The position numbers and the translations under genes are program-made. The notes beneath the pieces are model-generated. The model ran no database searches. It worked only from the letters and a program-made list of their open reading frames with translations, and was not told where the DNA came from. A DNA stretch of 45,801 bases from JBOHRN01 sp050732775 (GTDB lineage: Bacteria; Gemmatimonadota; Gemmatimonadetes; Longimicrobiales; Longimicrobiaceae): assembly GCA_050732775.1 (NCBI GenBank), contig JBOHRN010000035.1, positions 1-45,801 of the forward strand. Direction: 5' to 3'. This document shows, piece by piece, positions 7,774-15,394 of this stretch; the stretch's first letter is position 1, and each line of letters starts with the position of its first letter.

Positions 7774-7861
7774 TTGAGCGACGGCCGGCCTGGCAGGAAG
7801 GAGCAAACAAATCAGCCGAGATACGGTATGTTTCAGCCGCCGCTAGATCCCCAACCAAATA

Positions 7862-7981
7862 ATTGATGCGACGATCCGGAACGACGCTCAGCACCACGGA
7901 CGTGATCCCATCAGTCAGCTGCTGCACCACCACGCGCACTCGACCGAAGGGCAGGTAGGGCGCTATACTGAGAGTGGACAT
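7862..7981 (-). pseudogene. N-terminal remnant, possibly of an ISL3-type transposase
   Basis: ATG at 7981 is preceded by a strong AAGGAGG Shine-Dalgarno (7988-7994), so a real gene began here. About 40 residues look protein-like: MSTLSIAPYLPFGRVRVVVQ, then LTDGITSVVLSVVPDRR. In ISL3-family transposases a comparable VPDRR-like segment precedes a Cys-rich zinc motif. Here, right after it, composition turns A/T-rich and the sequence stops resembling a protein, although the frame stays open to 7688. The transposase identification is a weak by-eye match; the truncation is more certain. Confidence 0.4.
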
Positions 7982-8201
7982 TCATCTCCTCCTTGTGGCT
8001 TGGAATGGGTTGTTTGCGCTTCCCTTCCATACCACTTGGAGGAGGCGGTGTCCACCTCCCCGCCAACGCCAACTCAGCTTCTCAAACAGCCGCTACTGCA
8101 CGGAAATCGGAGAAGAACTAGAACTATCAACTCCGCTGGCGCTCTTCCCGAACCACACTTGCTACTGATTTGGTAAACTTTACCGGCTTTCTTGCCGCTA
8201 G

Positions 8202-8357
8202 TCATGCTCGCATTTCATCCATGGTGGGGCGTTCCACTGCCCGGCCGATCTCGGCCAAGAGGTAGTCAGATAGCGACATGCCCGCCCTAGCCGCGCGTGC
8301 CTTGATGGTTCTGTGCAGGGTGTCGGGAACGTTACGAATTTGAAGCATCTTGGGCAT
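8202..8357 (-). CDS. Truncated FitA/VapB-type ribbon-helix-helix antitoxin
   Basis: A 51-residue product. The ribbon-helix-helix DNA-binding fold is complete: MLQIRNVPDTLHRTIKARAA then RAGMSLSDYLLAEIGRAV. It ends at ERPTMDEMRA, whereas FitA/VapB antitoxins usually run to about 75-85 residues, the missing part being the toxin-binding tail. The start is ATG 8357 or ATG 8348; the Shine-Dalgarno is weak. Two GCATGTGC direct repeats (8354-8361 and 8373-8380) overlap and precede the start and could be its operator. The matching toxin would normally follow immediately; the only PIN sequence is the broken copy 3 kb downstream on the same strand. It may still bind DNA as an orphan repressor. Confidence 0.8.
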   Translation of the reverse strand: MPKMLQIRNVPDTLHRTIKARAARAGMSLSDYLLAEIGRAVERPTMDEMRA

Positions 8358-8389
8358 GTGCATAACCTATTTGCATGTGCCACCCATAT

Positions 8390-8505
8390 CAACCGTCATA
8401 CCGCCGCCAGCTCCTCCTCCGCTTCCCACGCCACGATCTTTCCGGCCAGCGCGGAAGCGGCCACGGTGTACGGCGAGCCGAGGTAGAGTTGGCCCGGTCC
8501 CGAGC
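8390..8505 (-). repeat. Right copy of the 116-bp direct repeat (native aconitase 3' end)
   Basis: Identical to 4957-5072 except at 8465. This copy lies inside the intact aconitase gene and includes its stop codon plus 6 bases beyond. It defines the right edge of the islet, which lies just outside it. Confidence 0.97.
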
Positions 8506-10612
8506 GACCGGGGAAGTTGCGGTTTTGGGAAGAGATGGAAACGTCGCTCGGCTTGCGCGACACCCCCGGTCCGGCGTTGATGCACGCTCCGCACGACGGT
8601 TCAATGAAGGTGGCGCCCACCCGCTCGAAAATCCTTTCGTAACCACGCTCACGGCAGTACTGGTACACTTCCTGGGAGCCGCACTGGATGTACAACTGTA
8701 CCCGTTCAGCTACGCGCCTGCCCTCTTGGGCGGCCTGGCGGAAGACCGCTGCGTACATGTCCATGTCCTCCTTCTTGCCCGCGGTGCAGCTGCCGGCGTA
8801 GGCGATGTCGATCAAGACCTCCCGGTCCAGTTCATCAATGTACACACCGTTTCCGGGGTCGCCTGGGAGGGCTATCATGGGCCGGATGGCAGAGACCTCG
8901 ATCTCGATGGTCTTGGCGTAGCCGGCTCCTCGGTCGGAGTGGAGCCCCTCGATGAGTTCCTCGGCTTGGGTACGCTGCATCCCCCGCTGCTCCACCAGGT
9001 ACTCAACGGTGCGCGCGTCCGGGGCCACGATGCCGGTGAAAGCCCCCACCTCGGCCGCCATGTTGGTCATGGTGGCGCGCTCGTCCACCGAGAGGGCCTC
9101 GACCGACGGTCCCGTGTACTCGATGATCTGGCCGATGGCGTGGCCGTCGCGGATGTACGGGTGGCGCAGGATCTCCAGCATGTAGTCCTTGGCGGTCACG
9201 TTTGCCGGCTTTTCGCCCGAGAGTATCACCCGGAACGAGCGGGGCACGGTAACCCGCACGTCCTTGGTGATCCACGAGTTGAAGATGGCGGTGGTGCCCA
9301 CCCCGAAGGCCACACACCCGACCGCCCCCGCGTGCGGGGTGTGTGAATCCGAGCCGATGATTACCTGGCCGGGTAGTGCGTAGCTCTCCAGGATCTTGGA
9401 GTGGCAGATGGCCTCGGAGCCGTGTCTGCCGTGGCCGAGCTCGCCGTATAGCCGGATGCCCTGTTTGCGGGCGAACTCGCGCTGCTTTACCTCGAGTTGG
9501 CCAGCCACGTCGAGGAGCCCGAGTTGGACCCGGTCGGGGGGCATGGCGTCTTTGAGGAAGGTGAGGTGGTCGCGGAAGAAGAGGATGGACTCGGGCTCCA
9601 GCACCCGCTCGTCCTCGCCGACCAGCCGCTCGAAGAAGATCGCGGCCATGGGGGTCACGTACTCGTGCGAGAAGCGGATATCGGTCTGCACGAAGCCGGC
9701 GTCACCGGCGTGGACGGCGGCGACGCCGACCTCTTCCCGGGACAGATCCCTCACCCAGCGGCGCGCGAAAATCTTCTCGGCGATGGTCATGGGGCCGGCG
9801 CTGCGCCCATCCTCTCCGTTGCCACTTCCGAATGAAACGGTGCCCAGGTTGGAAGAGGTGGTGGCGGCTATCTCGCTGGCGGTTCCGTCCGGGGCGGCGT
9901 CGTTCGCGGGCAGGCCGCCATCGCCGCTGCCGCGCAGGTGGCGCACGTCCTCCTGGTCCAGCTCACTCTCACCGGCCGCCCCGCCCCGCCCCGCCGAGAT
10001 CGGCGGCACGGTCACCTTTCCTTGCAGGCGGGCCAGGTTGAAGTTGAACAGTCCTCCGTGCTCGATGATCCCCCGGGTAATCTCGTCCGTGTCCCCGGTG
10101 AATTCGGTCAGGGTGATGGGCTCGCCCCGGCGAACCCGGTCGATCAGCCCGAAGTTGGTGGAGGTGAGAATCCCCAGATTTTGGCAGTTTTCCCGGTAGA
10201 TGCGCTCAATATTCTCGGCGATCACCAGCCGGACACCCGCCATCATCTCGGCGTACGGGCTCTGCTCCCGCGACGACCCCTTGCCGCGCCGCTTGCCCGC
10301 CACCGAGCAAACGAAACCGCCCTTCCTGACCGAGCCTTGTTTGACGGGAAAGTCATCGCCGGCACGCAGCCCCAGGTAAGGGAACTCGCCCAGGGTCTCG
10401 TCGAAGTAGTAGCAGATGTAGGCGGGGGTGATCTCGTCGGTAGAGATCTGGTCGCGGAGCTTTTCCTTTACCTCGGTGGTGAACTCCAACTCCTCGCCGT
10501 CGAGCTGGCGCCGGATGAGCTCGGCGTCGTCTACCAGGAAGAGGACCCGGCCCTGGAGTCGCACCTCGGGGGGGAGGGTCTCAACCTCGCGGGAGAGAAG
10601 GGAACGAATCAT
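8396..10612 (-). CDS. Fused aconitase / isopropylmalate dehydratase family protein
   Basis: A 738-residue enzyme from ATG 10612; a TTG 36 bases upstream is also in frame. Members isomerise hydroxy-acids such as citrate or isopropylmalate with a [4Fe-4S] cluster. The N-terminal part is a swivel (small-subunit) domain: GKRRGKGSSREQSPYAEMMA, then IRE/NIE-type helices and NLGILTST. A low-complexity linker of about 65 residues rich in Gly, Ser and Asp follows. Then comes the catalytic (large-subunit) domain with GSDSHTPHAGAVGCVAFGVG. Cluster ligands are in AGSCTAGKKEDM and SCGACINAGPG, and SQNRNFPGR is near the end. Swivel before catalytic is the AcnB-like order, opposite to AcnA. Which substrate it uses is unclear. 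Confidence 0.85.
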   Translation of the reverse strand: MIRSLLSREVETLPPEVRLQGRVLFLVDDAELIRRQLDGEELEFTTEVKEKLRDQISTDEITPAYICYYFDETLGEFPYLGLRAGDDFPVKQGSVRKGGFVCSVAGKRRGKGSSREQSPYAEMMAGVRLVIAENIERIYRENCQNLGILTSTNFGLIDRVRRGEPITLTEFTGDTDEITRGIIEHGGLFNFNLARLQGKVTVPPISAGRGGAAGESELDQEDVRHLRGSGDGGLPANDAAPDGTASEIAATTSSNLGTVSFGSGNGEDGRSAGPMTIAEKIFARRWVRDLSREEVGVAAVHAGDAGFVQTDIRFSHEYVTPMAAIFFERLVGEDERVLEPESILFFRDHLTFLKDAMPPDRVQLGLLDVAGQLEVKQREFARKQGIRLYGELGHGRHGSEAICHSKILESYALPGQVIIGSDSHTPHAGAVGCVAFGVGTTAIFNSWITKDVRVTVPRSFRVILSGEKPANVTAKDYMLEILRHPYIRDGHAIGQIIEYTGPSVEALSVDERATMTNMAAEVGAFTGIVAPDARTVEYLVEQRGMQRTQAEELIEGLHSDRGAGYAKTIEIEVSAIRPMIALPGDPGNGVYIDELDREVLIDIAYAGSCTAGKKEDMDMYAAVFRQAAQEGRRVAERVQLYIQCGSQEVYQYCRERGYERIFERVGATFIEPSCGACINAGPGVSRKPSDVSISSQNRNFPGRSGPGQLYLGSPYTVAASALAGKIVAWEAEEELAAV

Positions 10613-10658
10613 ACTCTGAAAGATGGCAAACCCCGCGCCGCCGGGCAAGTTCGCGGCG

Positions 10659-10688
10659 TTGACGGAAGAGTTGCCGGGTGATTACTTT
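10659..10688 (+). promoter_or_regulatory. Possible promoter of tRNA-Ala
   Basis: TTGACG at 10659-10664 and a weak -10 element (TACTTT, 10683-10688) are 18 bases apart, just upstream of the tRNA. The same TTGACGGAA block precedes tRNA-Gln later in the window, which supports a real -35 element. Confidence 0.45.
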
Positions 10689-10700
10689 ACTACTCTCCGG

Positions 10701-10773
10701 GGGGCCGTAGCTCAATCGGGAGAGCGCCTGCTTTGCAAGCAGGAGGTCGCCGGTTCGATCCCGGCCGGCTCCA
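10701..10773 (+). tRNA. tRNA-Ala (anticodon UGC)
   Basis: A full cloverleaf of 73 bases. The acceptor stem GGGGCCG/CGGCTCC contains the G3:U70 pair that identifies alanine tRNAs. The anticodon stem CCTGC/GCAGG encloses TTTGCAA with anticodon TGC at 10734-10736. The T-arm contains GGTTCGATCC. Discriminator A is at 10773; the terminal CCA is not encoded. Confidence 0.97.
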
Positions 10774-10795
10774 CTTCACCTTTCACCCCGCGCGT

Positions 10796-11401
10796 TTACG
10801 CCGGCTCCCCGCTTTGGGGCGAGGTGATGAAGCGGGCGGCCCCGGCCAGATCGGCTGCCACGTGGTGCGGCTCCCGCGCCGGAGAGCGCTGCCACTCGGT
10901 CTCGTGGCCGTTGTCGATCAGGACGGTGCGGCAACCGGCGCGGCGGCCCGCTTCGACGTCGTCCAATAGGTCTCCCACGAACCAGGACTTGCCCGCATCG
11001 ACATTGTGTTCCGAGGCCGCCGCCAGGATTAGCCCCGGCGCTGGTTTGCGGCAGTCGCAACTGACGGCGTAGCGGGCCACGGACCCGCCGGGGTGGTGCG
11101 GACAGTAGTGAAAACCGGCCAGCGGCACGCCGGTCTCCGCGAACAGTTCGCCGAGCCGCTCCGCGACCCCCTCCAGGGCCTCTTCCGGAAAGTAGCCGCG
11201 GGCCACGCCGGACTGGTTGGAGATTACGATCAACCGGTACCCGGCCCGGTGCAGCGCGGCCAGCCCCTCCCCGGCGCCCGGCGTTAAGCGCATCTGGCCG
11301 GGATCCACGTTGTACGGCACGTTCTCCACCAGCGTGCCGTCCTTGTCGAGGAAAACCGCGGGGTTGCCATTCGCGGCCGCGGGGGCGAAACTCAAGGACA
11401 C
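10796..11401 (-). CDS. gmhB: D,D-heptose 1,7-bisphosphate 7-phosphatase
   Basis: A 201-residue HAD-IIIA phosphatase that removes the 7-phosphate during ADP-heptose synthesis for lipopolysaccharide. GTG start at 11401. Motif I is FLDKDGTL, with nucleophile Asp19 and acid/base Asp21; motif II is SNQSGVARG (61-69); motif III is Lys119 in CRKPAPG; motif IV is GDLLDD (143-148). The structural zinc site typical of GmhB is present: Cys100, His102, Cys115 and Cys117 (CPHHP and CDC). It runs towards tRNA-Ala and is divergent from the mqnC-like gene, with a 48-base gap. It implies an outer membrane with heptose-containing LPS or a related glycan. Confidence 0.88.
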   Translation of the reverse strand: MSLSFAPAAANGNPAVFLDKDGTLVENVPYNVDPGQMRLTPGAGEGLAALHRAGYRLIVISNQSGVARGYFPEEALEGVAERLGELFAETGVPLAGFHYCPHHPGGSVARYAVSCDCRKPAPGLILAAASEHNVDAGKSWFVGDLLDDVEAGRRAGCRTVLIDNGHETEWQRSPAREPHHVAADLAGAARFITSPQSGEPA

Positions 11402-11449
11402 CGCGCGCCGGGACCGCTCGTACCTTTACTGGGTGATTTCATCGCTAGC

Positions 11450-12550
11450 ATGATTCAGAAGAGAACACCTCCCTTGCCCCGCCCCCGTACCCTGCGGGAG
11501 ATAGCCCGCACGGTGGAGGGTGGCGAGCGCCTTTCGGCTGACGACGCCCGCGCGCTCTGGGAAGGCGGCTCTGACGAGGAGCTCCAGTACCTGGCCCACC
11601 AGGTAAGGGCCCGCTTCCACCAGCCCGACCGCGCCACCTATCTGGTCATGCGCATCATCAACTATACCAACGTGTGCGTGGCCCAGTGCGACTACTGCGC
11701 CTTCTACGTGCTGCCGGGGCGGGAGGGCGGCTACGTGCTCCCGCGCGCCGAAGTATTTGCCAAGATCGACGAACTGTTGGAGCTGGGTGGCGATCTGGTC
11801 GCCTTCAACGGCGGCTTCAACCCCTACCTTTCGCTCGACTACTACTGCGACCTCTTCCGGGCGGTACGCGAGCGCTACGGCGCGCGGGTAGAGTTTTACG
11901 CGCTCACGGTGGCCGAGTTCGTCTACCTGGCCGACCGGGCGGGGCTCTCCCACGCCGAGACCGCACGCCGGTTGCTGGACGCCGGCGTGTATTGGATCAC
12001 GGGCGGGGGTTCCGAGATCCTCAGCGAGGACTTCCGCGCCCGCCACGCCAAGTTCAAGTATACGGTGGCCGAGTACCTGGAGGCCCAGCGGGCCATCGTG
12101 GAGGCGGGGCTCAAGACCACCGCCACCATGGTAATCGGCTTCGACGAAACCATCGACGAGCGCCTGGAGCATCTGGAGCGGACGCGCCTTTTCCAAGACC
12201 AGACCGGCGGGCTCTTCTCCTTCCTCTGTTGGACTTACAAACCTTACGGTACTTCGTTCGGGGGACGGGAGATCTCACCCCGGGAGTATTGGCGCCACCT
12301 CGCCCTCTCCAGGATCTTCCTCGACAACGTGAAGCACATCCGCACCTCGGTACTCACCCTCAACCAGGACGCCTTCCGGGCCCTGGATTACGGGGCCGAC
12401 GACTTCGACCTGCCCCTCGAAGACGAAGTTACCCAGAAGGCGGGTGCCACCATCGATTTGGACCTGGCGCGGCTCTTGAAGATACCCAGGGCGATGGGTT
12501 ACCGGGTGGAGTACCGCCATGCCGAGCGGCCGGAGTCGGTGGTTGTCTGA
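11450..12550 (+). CDS. mqnC: Radical-SAM dehypoxanthine futalosine cyclase-like protein
   Basis: A 366-residue radical-SAM enzyme of the MqnC/MqnE/CofH group. MqnC cyclises dehypoxanthine futalosine in the futalosine route to menaquinone. The cluster motif is Cx3Cx2C at Cys76, Cys80 and Cys83 in NYTNVCVAQCDYCAFY. Further family blocks are FNGGFNPYLSLDYYCDLF, GVYWITGGGSEILSEDFR, TTATMVIGFDETIDERLEHL and FSFLCWTYKPYGT. Of the subfamilies, MqnC fits best (GGxxE block, ATM.G..E), but the match is not close and the substrate is less certain than the superfamily. ATG at 11450. The glyS gene follows almost directly, so the two are probably co-transcribed. Confidence 0.75.
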   Translation: MIQKRTPPLPRPRTLREIARTVEGGERLSADDARALWEGGSDEELQYLAHQVRARFHQPDRATYLVMRIINYTNVCVAQCDYCAFYVLPGREGGYVLPRAEVFAKIDELLELGGDLVAFNGGFNPYLSLDYYCDLFRAVRERYGARVEFYALTVAEFVYLADRAGLSHAETARRLLDAGVYWITGGGSEILSEDFRARHAKFKYTVAEYLEAQRAIVEAGLKTTATMVIGFDETIDERLEHLERTRLFQDQTGGLFSFLCWTYKPYGTSFGGREISPREYWRHLALSRIFLDNVKHIRTSVLTLNQDAFRALDYGADDFDLPLEDEVTQKAGATIDLDLARLLKIPRAMGYRVEYRHAERPESVVV

Positions 12551-12566
12551 GGTGGCCGGCGACCTG

Positions 12567-13907
12567 ATGGACAAGCTGGTGTCGCTCGCCAAACGGCGCG
12601 GCTACGTGTTCCAATCGTCCGAAATCTACGGCGGCACCGGTTCGGTGTGGGACTACGGACCCCTCGGCGTGGAGCTGAAGCGGAACCTCAAGGAGCTTTG
12701 GTGGCGGGCGATGGTGGACGAGCGCGACGACATCGAGGGGCTCGACGCCGCCATCCTCATGCACCCGCGGGTGTGGGAGGCGTCGGGCCACGTGGAGGAG
12801 TTCAGCGACCCGCTGGTGGAGTGCCGCAACTGCCACCGCCGTTTCAGGGAAGATGAGCTCCGCGAGCAGATGGGCCAGCAGGACGCGGCGCAGATCCGGT
12901 GCCCGGCGTGCGGTCGCGGCGGGGAGTGGACCGAGCCGCGGCAGTTCAACCTCATGTTCAAGACCTTCATGGGGCCGGTGGCGTCGGAGTCGAGTGCGGT
13001 CTACCTGCGGCCCGAGACTGCCCAGGGCATCTACGTAAACTTTCTCAACGTCCAGACCTCGTCCCGGCAAAAGATCCCCTTCGGCATAGCCCAGACCGGT
13101 AAAGCGTTCCGCAACGAAATTACCCCCGGCAACTTCACCTTCCGGACCCGCGAGTTCGAGCAGATGGAGATGCAGTTTTTCGTGGAACCGGGCACTGACG
13201 AGGAGTGGTTCGAGCAGTGGAAGGAGGCGCGGCTCGCCTGGATGAGCAGCGCTCTGGGTCTGGCCCCGGAACGGCTGCGGCTGCACGAGCACTCCGCGGA
13301 CAAACTCGCCCACTACGCCAAACGCGGCTGCGACATCGAGTTCCACTTCGGGGGCACCATCGGCGGGGACGGCTGGGGAGAGGTGGAGGGTATCCACAAC
13401 CGCACCGACTACGACCTATCCCGCCACCAGGAGTACTCGGGCAAGCGGCTCGAGTACATCGATCCGGCGGGCGGCAGCCGTTACTTGCCCTACATTATCG
13501 AGACCTCGGCCGGGGCCGACCGGCTTGCCCTGGCGGTGCTGGCCGGAGCTTACGCCGAAGAAGAAGTCGAGGGAGAGAGCCGGGTACTCCTCAAAGTCAA
13601 GCCGTCGCTCGCGCCCCTCAAGACCGGCGTCTTCCCGCTGGTCAAGAAGGATGGCATGCCCGAAAGGGCCCGGGCGATTCACCGGGAGCTGCGCGGGCAC
13701 GGTATCCAGAGTTTCTACGACGAAGCGGGGGCCATCGGCCGTCGCTACCGCCGCCAAGACGAGGCTGGCACGCCGTTTGGCGTCACCGTCGACGGACAGA
13801 CGGCGGAGGACGGCACCGTGACCGTACGCGACCGTGACACCATGCAACAGGTGCGCGTGGCCGAGAATAAGGTCATGGAGTACATCCGTGCTAGAGTCCA
13901 CCAGTAA
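12567..13907 (+). CDS. glyS: Glycyl-tRNA synthetase (alpha2 type)
   Basis: A 446-residue class II synthetase that charges tRNA-Gly. ATG 12567 gives the usual MDKLVSLAKRRGYVFQSSEI start; GTG 12552, directly after the mqnC stop, is a possible alternative. A zinc-binding insertion carries paired cysteines (CRNCHRRF and CPACG). Motif 2 is AFRNEITPGNFTFRTREFEQ; motif 3 is SAGADRLALAVLAGAY; the C-terminal anticodon-binding domain includes DEAGAIGRRYRRQDEAGTPF. This is the single-chain dimer form found in archaea, eukaryotes and many bacteria, not the alpha2beta2 form. Confidence 0.95.
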   Translation: MDKLVSLAKRRGYVFQSSEIYGGTGSVWDYGPLGVELKRNLKELWWRAMVDERDDIEGLDAAILMHPRVWEASGHVEEFSDPLVECRNCHRRFREDELREQMGQQDAAQIRCPACGRGGEWTEPRQFNLMFKTFMGPVASESSAVYLRPETAQGIYVNFLNVQTSSRQKIPFGIAQTGKAFRNEITPGNFTFRTREFEQMEMQFFVEPGTDEEWFEQWKEARLAWMSSALGLAPERLRLHEHSADKLAHYAKRGCDIEFHFGGTIGGDGWGEVEGIHNRTDYDLSRHQEYSGKRLEYIDPAGGSRYLPYIIETSAGADRLALAVLAGAYAEEEVEGESRVLLKVKPSLAPLKTGVFPLVKKDGMPERARAIHRELRGHGIQSFYDEAGAIGRRYRRQDEAGTPFGVTVDGQTAEDGTVTVRDRDTMQQVRVAENKVMEYIRARVHQ

Positions 13908-13924
13908 CCGTAACCCGCAACCCA

Positions 13925-15394
13925 ATGGCCGCAAGCTCGGTGTCCGTCGCCACCTTCTCGTCCCGCTGGGTAATGATGGCGGCCATGCTCGGGATGGCGG
14001 TGGGTACGGGCAATATCTGGCGTTTTCCCCGGGTGGCCGCCACCAACGGTGGGGGCTCCTTCCTGGTTGCGTGGGTGGTTTTCCTGCTGCTCTGGTCGGT
14101 GCCACTCATCCTGGTCGAGTTCGCCATGGGCAAGCAGGCCCGGCTCGGGCCGGTGGGGGCGTTCTCGAAGATGGTGGGCGAAAAGTTCGCCTGGATGGGG
14201 GCTTGGATCGCTTTTACCGCCGCCGCGATCATGTTTTACTACGCAGTGGTCACCGGCTGGACTCTCGGTTTCCTCTGGGGCGGTATCACCGGTGCCCTGC
14301 CCGGCGGCGAGCCGGGCGAGTACTGGGAGGGCTTCGTAGACACACCGTGGGTTCTGCTCGCGCAGGCCACCGCCGTGGGGCTAGCGGTGCTGGTGGTGGC
14401 GCGCGGGGTAAAGGGGATCGAGAGGGCAGCCAGTATCCTCATCCCATCCCTTTTCGCGCTGGTCATCATCCTGGCTATCCGCGCCGTTACTCTGCCGGGC
14501 GCCGAGCGCGGCCTGGCCTTCCTCTTTACCCCGGACTGGAGTGAGCTGGCCGACTACCGCATCTGGCTAGAGGCGCTGACCCAGAACGCCTGGGATACCG
14601 GCGCCGGTTGGGGACTCATCGTGACTTACGCCATCTATTTGCGGCGGCACGAGGACACGGCTTTGAACTCCTTCCTGCTCGGCTTCGGTAACAACTCGAT
14701 GTCGCTGCTGGCGGGCATCATGGTACTGTGCACGGTTTTCTCCATCATGCCGAACGCGGCCGACGAGATCGTGGGCGCGGGCAACACCGGGCTCACCTTT
14801 ATCTGGGTGCCGCAACTCTTCGCCCAGATGCCAGCCGGGCGGTTCTTCATGGTCCTCTTTTTTCTCGCCCTCTTCTTTGCCGCCTGGACCTCGCTCATCT
14901 CCATGGTCGAGCTCGCCGTGCGGGTGTTGCAAGACCGGGGCGTGGCGCGCGGCCGGGCCTTGGCGCTGGTGGGCGGCTTCGGATTTCTGCTCGGCGCCCC
15001 CTCCGCTCTGAGCGAACAGATCTTCCTGAACCAAGACTTCGTCTGGGGGGTGGCCCTGATGGTGTCCGGGCTCTTCTTCGCCCTGGCGGTGCTCAAGTAC
15101 GGTGTACGCCGCTTCCGCACCACGCTGATCAACTCGTCGGACGCCGATGTCCGCGTCGGACTGTGGTGGGAGTGGGTGATCCGGCTGGTGGTGGTGCAGG
15201 CCGCCGTGCTGGTGGCGTGGTGGTTCTGGCAAGTTTGGGGAGAGCCGTTCTGGGGAGTGTTCGGGGTCGGCACGCTGCTGCTCCAGTGGGGTATAGTGCT
15301 GGCCCTATTCCTAATCTTCAACCGGTGGATCGCCCAGGGCAGCGTCAGTGCCGTGCCCTCCGCGTCCCCCGACGCCTTGACTCGAGAGCCATGA
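13925..15394 (+). CDS. Sodium-dependent transporter of the NSS (SNF) family
   Basis: A 489-residue integral membrane protein with about 12 hydrophobic segments. The NSS signature near the N-terminus, GTGNIWRFPRVAATNGGGSF, builds the unwound helix 1 that holds Na+ and substrate. Members import amino acids or related solutes with sodium; the substrate cannot be read from the sequence. ATG at 13925 lies 17 bases after the glyS stop. Its stop overlaps the start of the next gene (ATGA), so it is probably translationally coupled to the propeller lipoprotein. A 36-residue membrane peptide at 21062 resembles small subunits of NSS carriers but is 6 kb away. Confidence 0.92.
   Translation: MAASSVSVATFSSRWVMMAAMLGMAVGTGNIWRFPRVAATNGGGSFLVAWVVFLLLWSVPLILVEFAMGKQARLGPVGAFSKMVGEKFAWMGAWIAFTAAAIMFYYAVVTGWTLGFLWGGITGALPGGEPGEYWEGFVDTPWVLLAQATAVGLAVLVVARGVKGIERAASILIPSLFALVIILAIRAVTLPGAERGLAFLFTPDWSELADYRIWLEALTQNAWDTGAGWGLIVTYAIYLRRHEDTALNSFLLGFGNNSMSLLAGIMVLCTVFSIMPNAADEIVGAGNTGLTFIWVPQLFAQMPAGRFFMVLFFLALFFAAWTSLISMVELAVRVLQDRGVARGRALALVGGFGFLLGAPSALSEQIFLNQDFVWGVALMVSGLFFALAVLKYGVRRFRTTLINSSDADVRVGLWWEWVIRLVVVQAAVLVAWWFWQVWGEPFWGVFGVGTLLLQWGIVLALFLIFNRWIAQGSVSAVPSASPDALTREP

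Larger units (their letters stand above)
4957..8505. other. Repeat-bounded 3.4-kb islet between dnaG and the aconitase gene
   Basis: Two 116-bp direct repeats bracket 5073-8389. Both correspond to the 3' end of the adjacent aconitase gene, which stays intact on the right. Removing one repeat plus the interior would restore a simple convergent pair, dnaG then aconitase. The interior is accessory in character: truncated vapC, truncated NtrC-type regulator, a secreted subtilase, a transposase-like remnant, palindromes, a truncated antitoxin and long non-coding stretches, with visibly more A/T-rich patches than the flanks. This looks like integration at, or duplication of, a gene 3' end. No integrase or complete transposase remains, so the mechanism is inference. 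Confidence 0.75.

Noticed and set aside
7974..8168. 64-codon plus-strand open frame in the islet
   Set aside because: No ribosome-binding site and no protein-like pattern; it overlaps the well-supported start of the minus-strand remnant at 7981.
4957..8505. Composite transposon or insertion sequence bounded by the 116-bp repeats
   Set aside because: The repeats are the coding end of the aconitase gene in direct orientation, show no terminal inverted repeats and encode no transposase.
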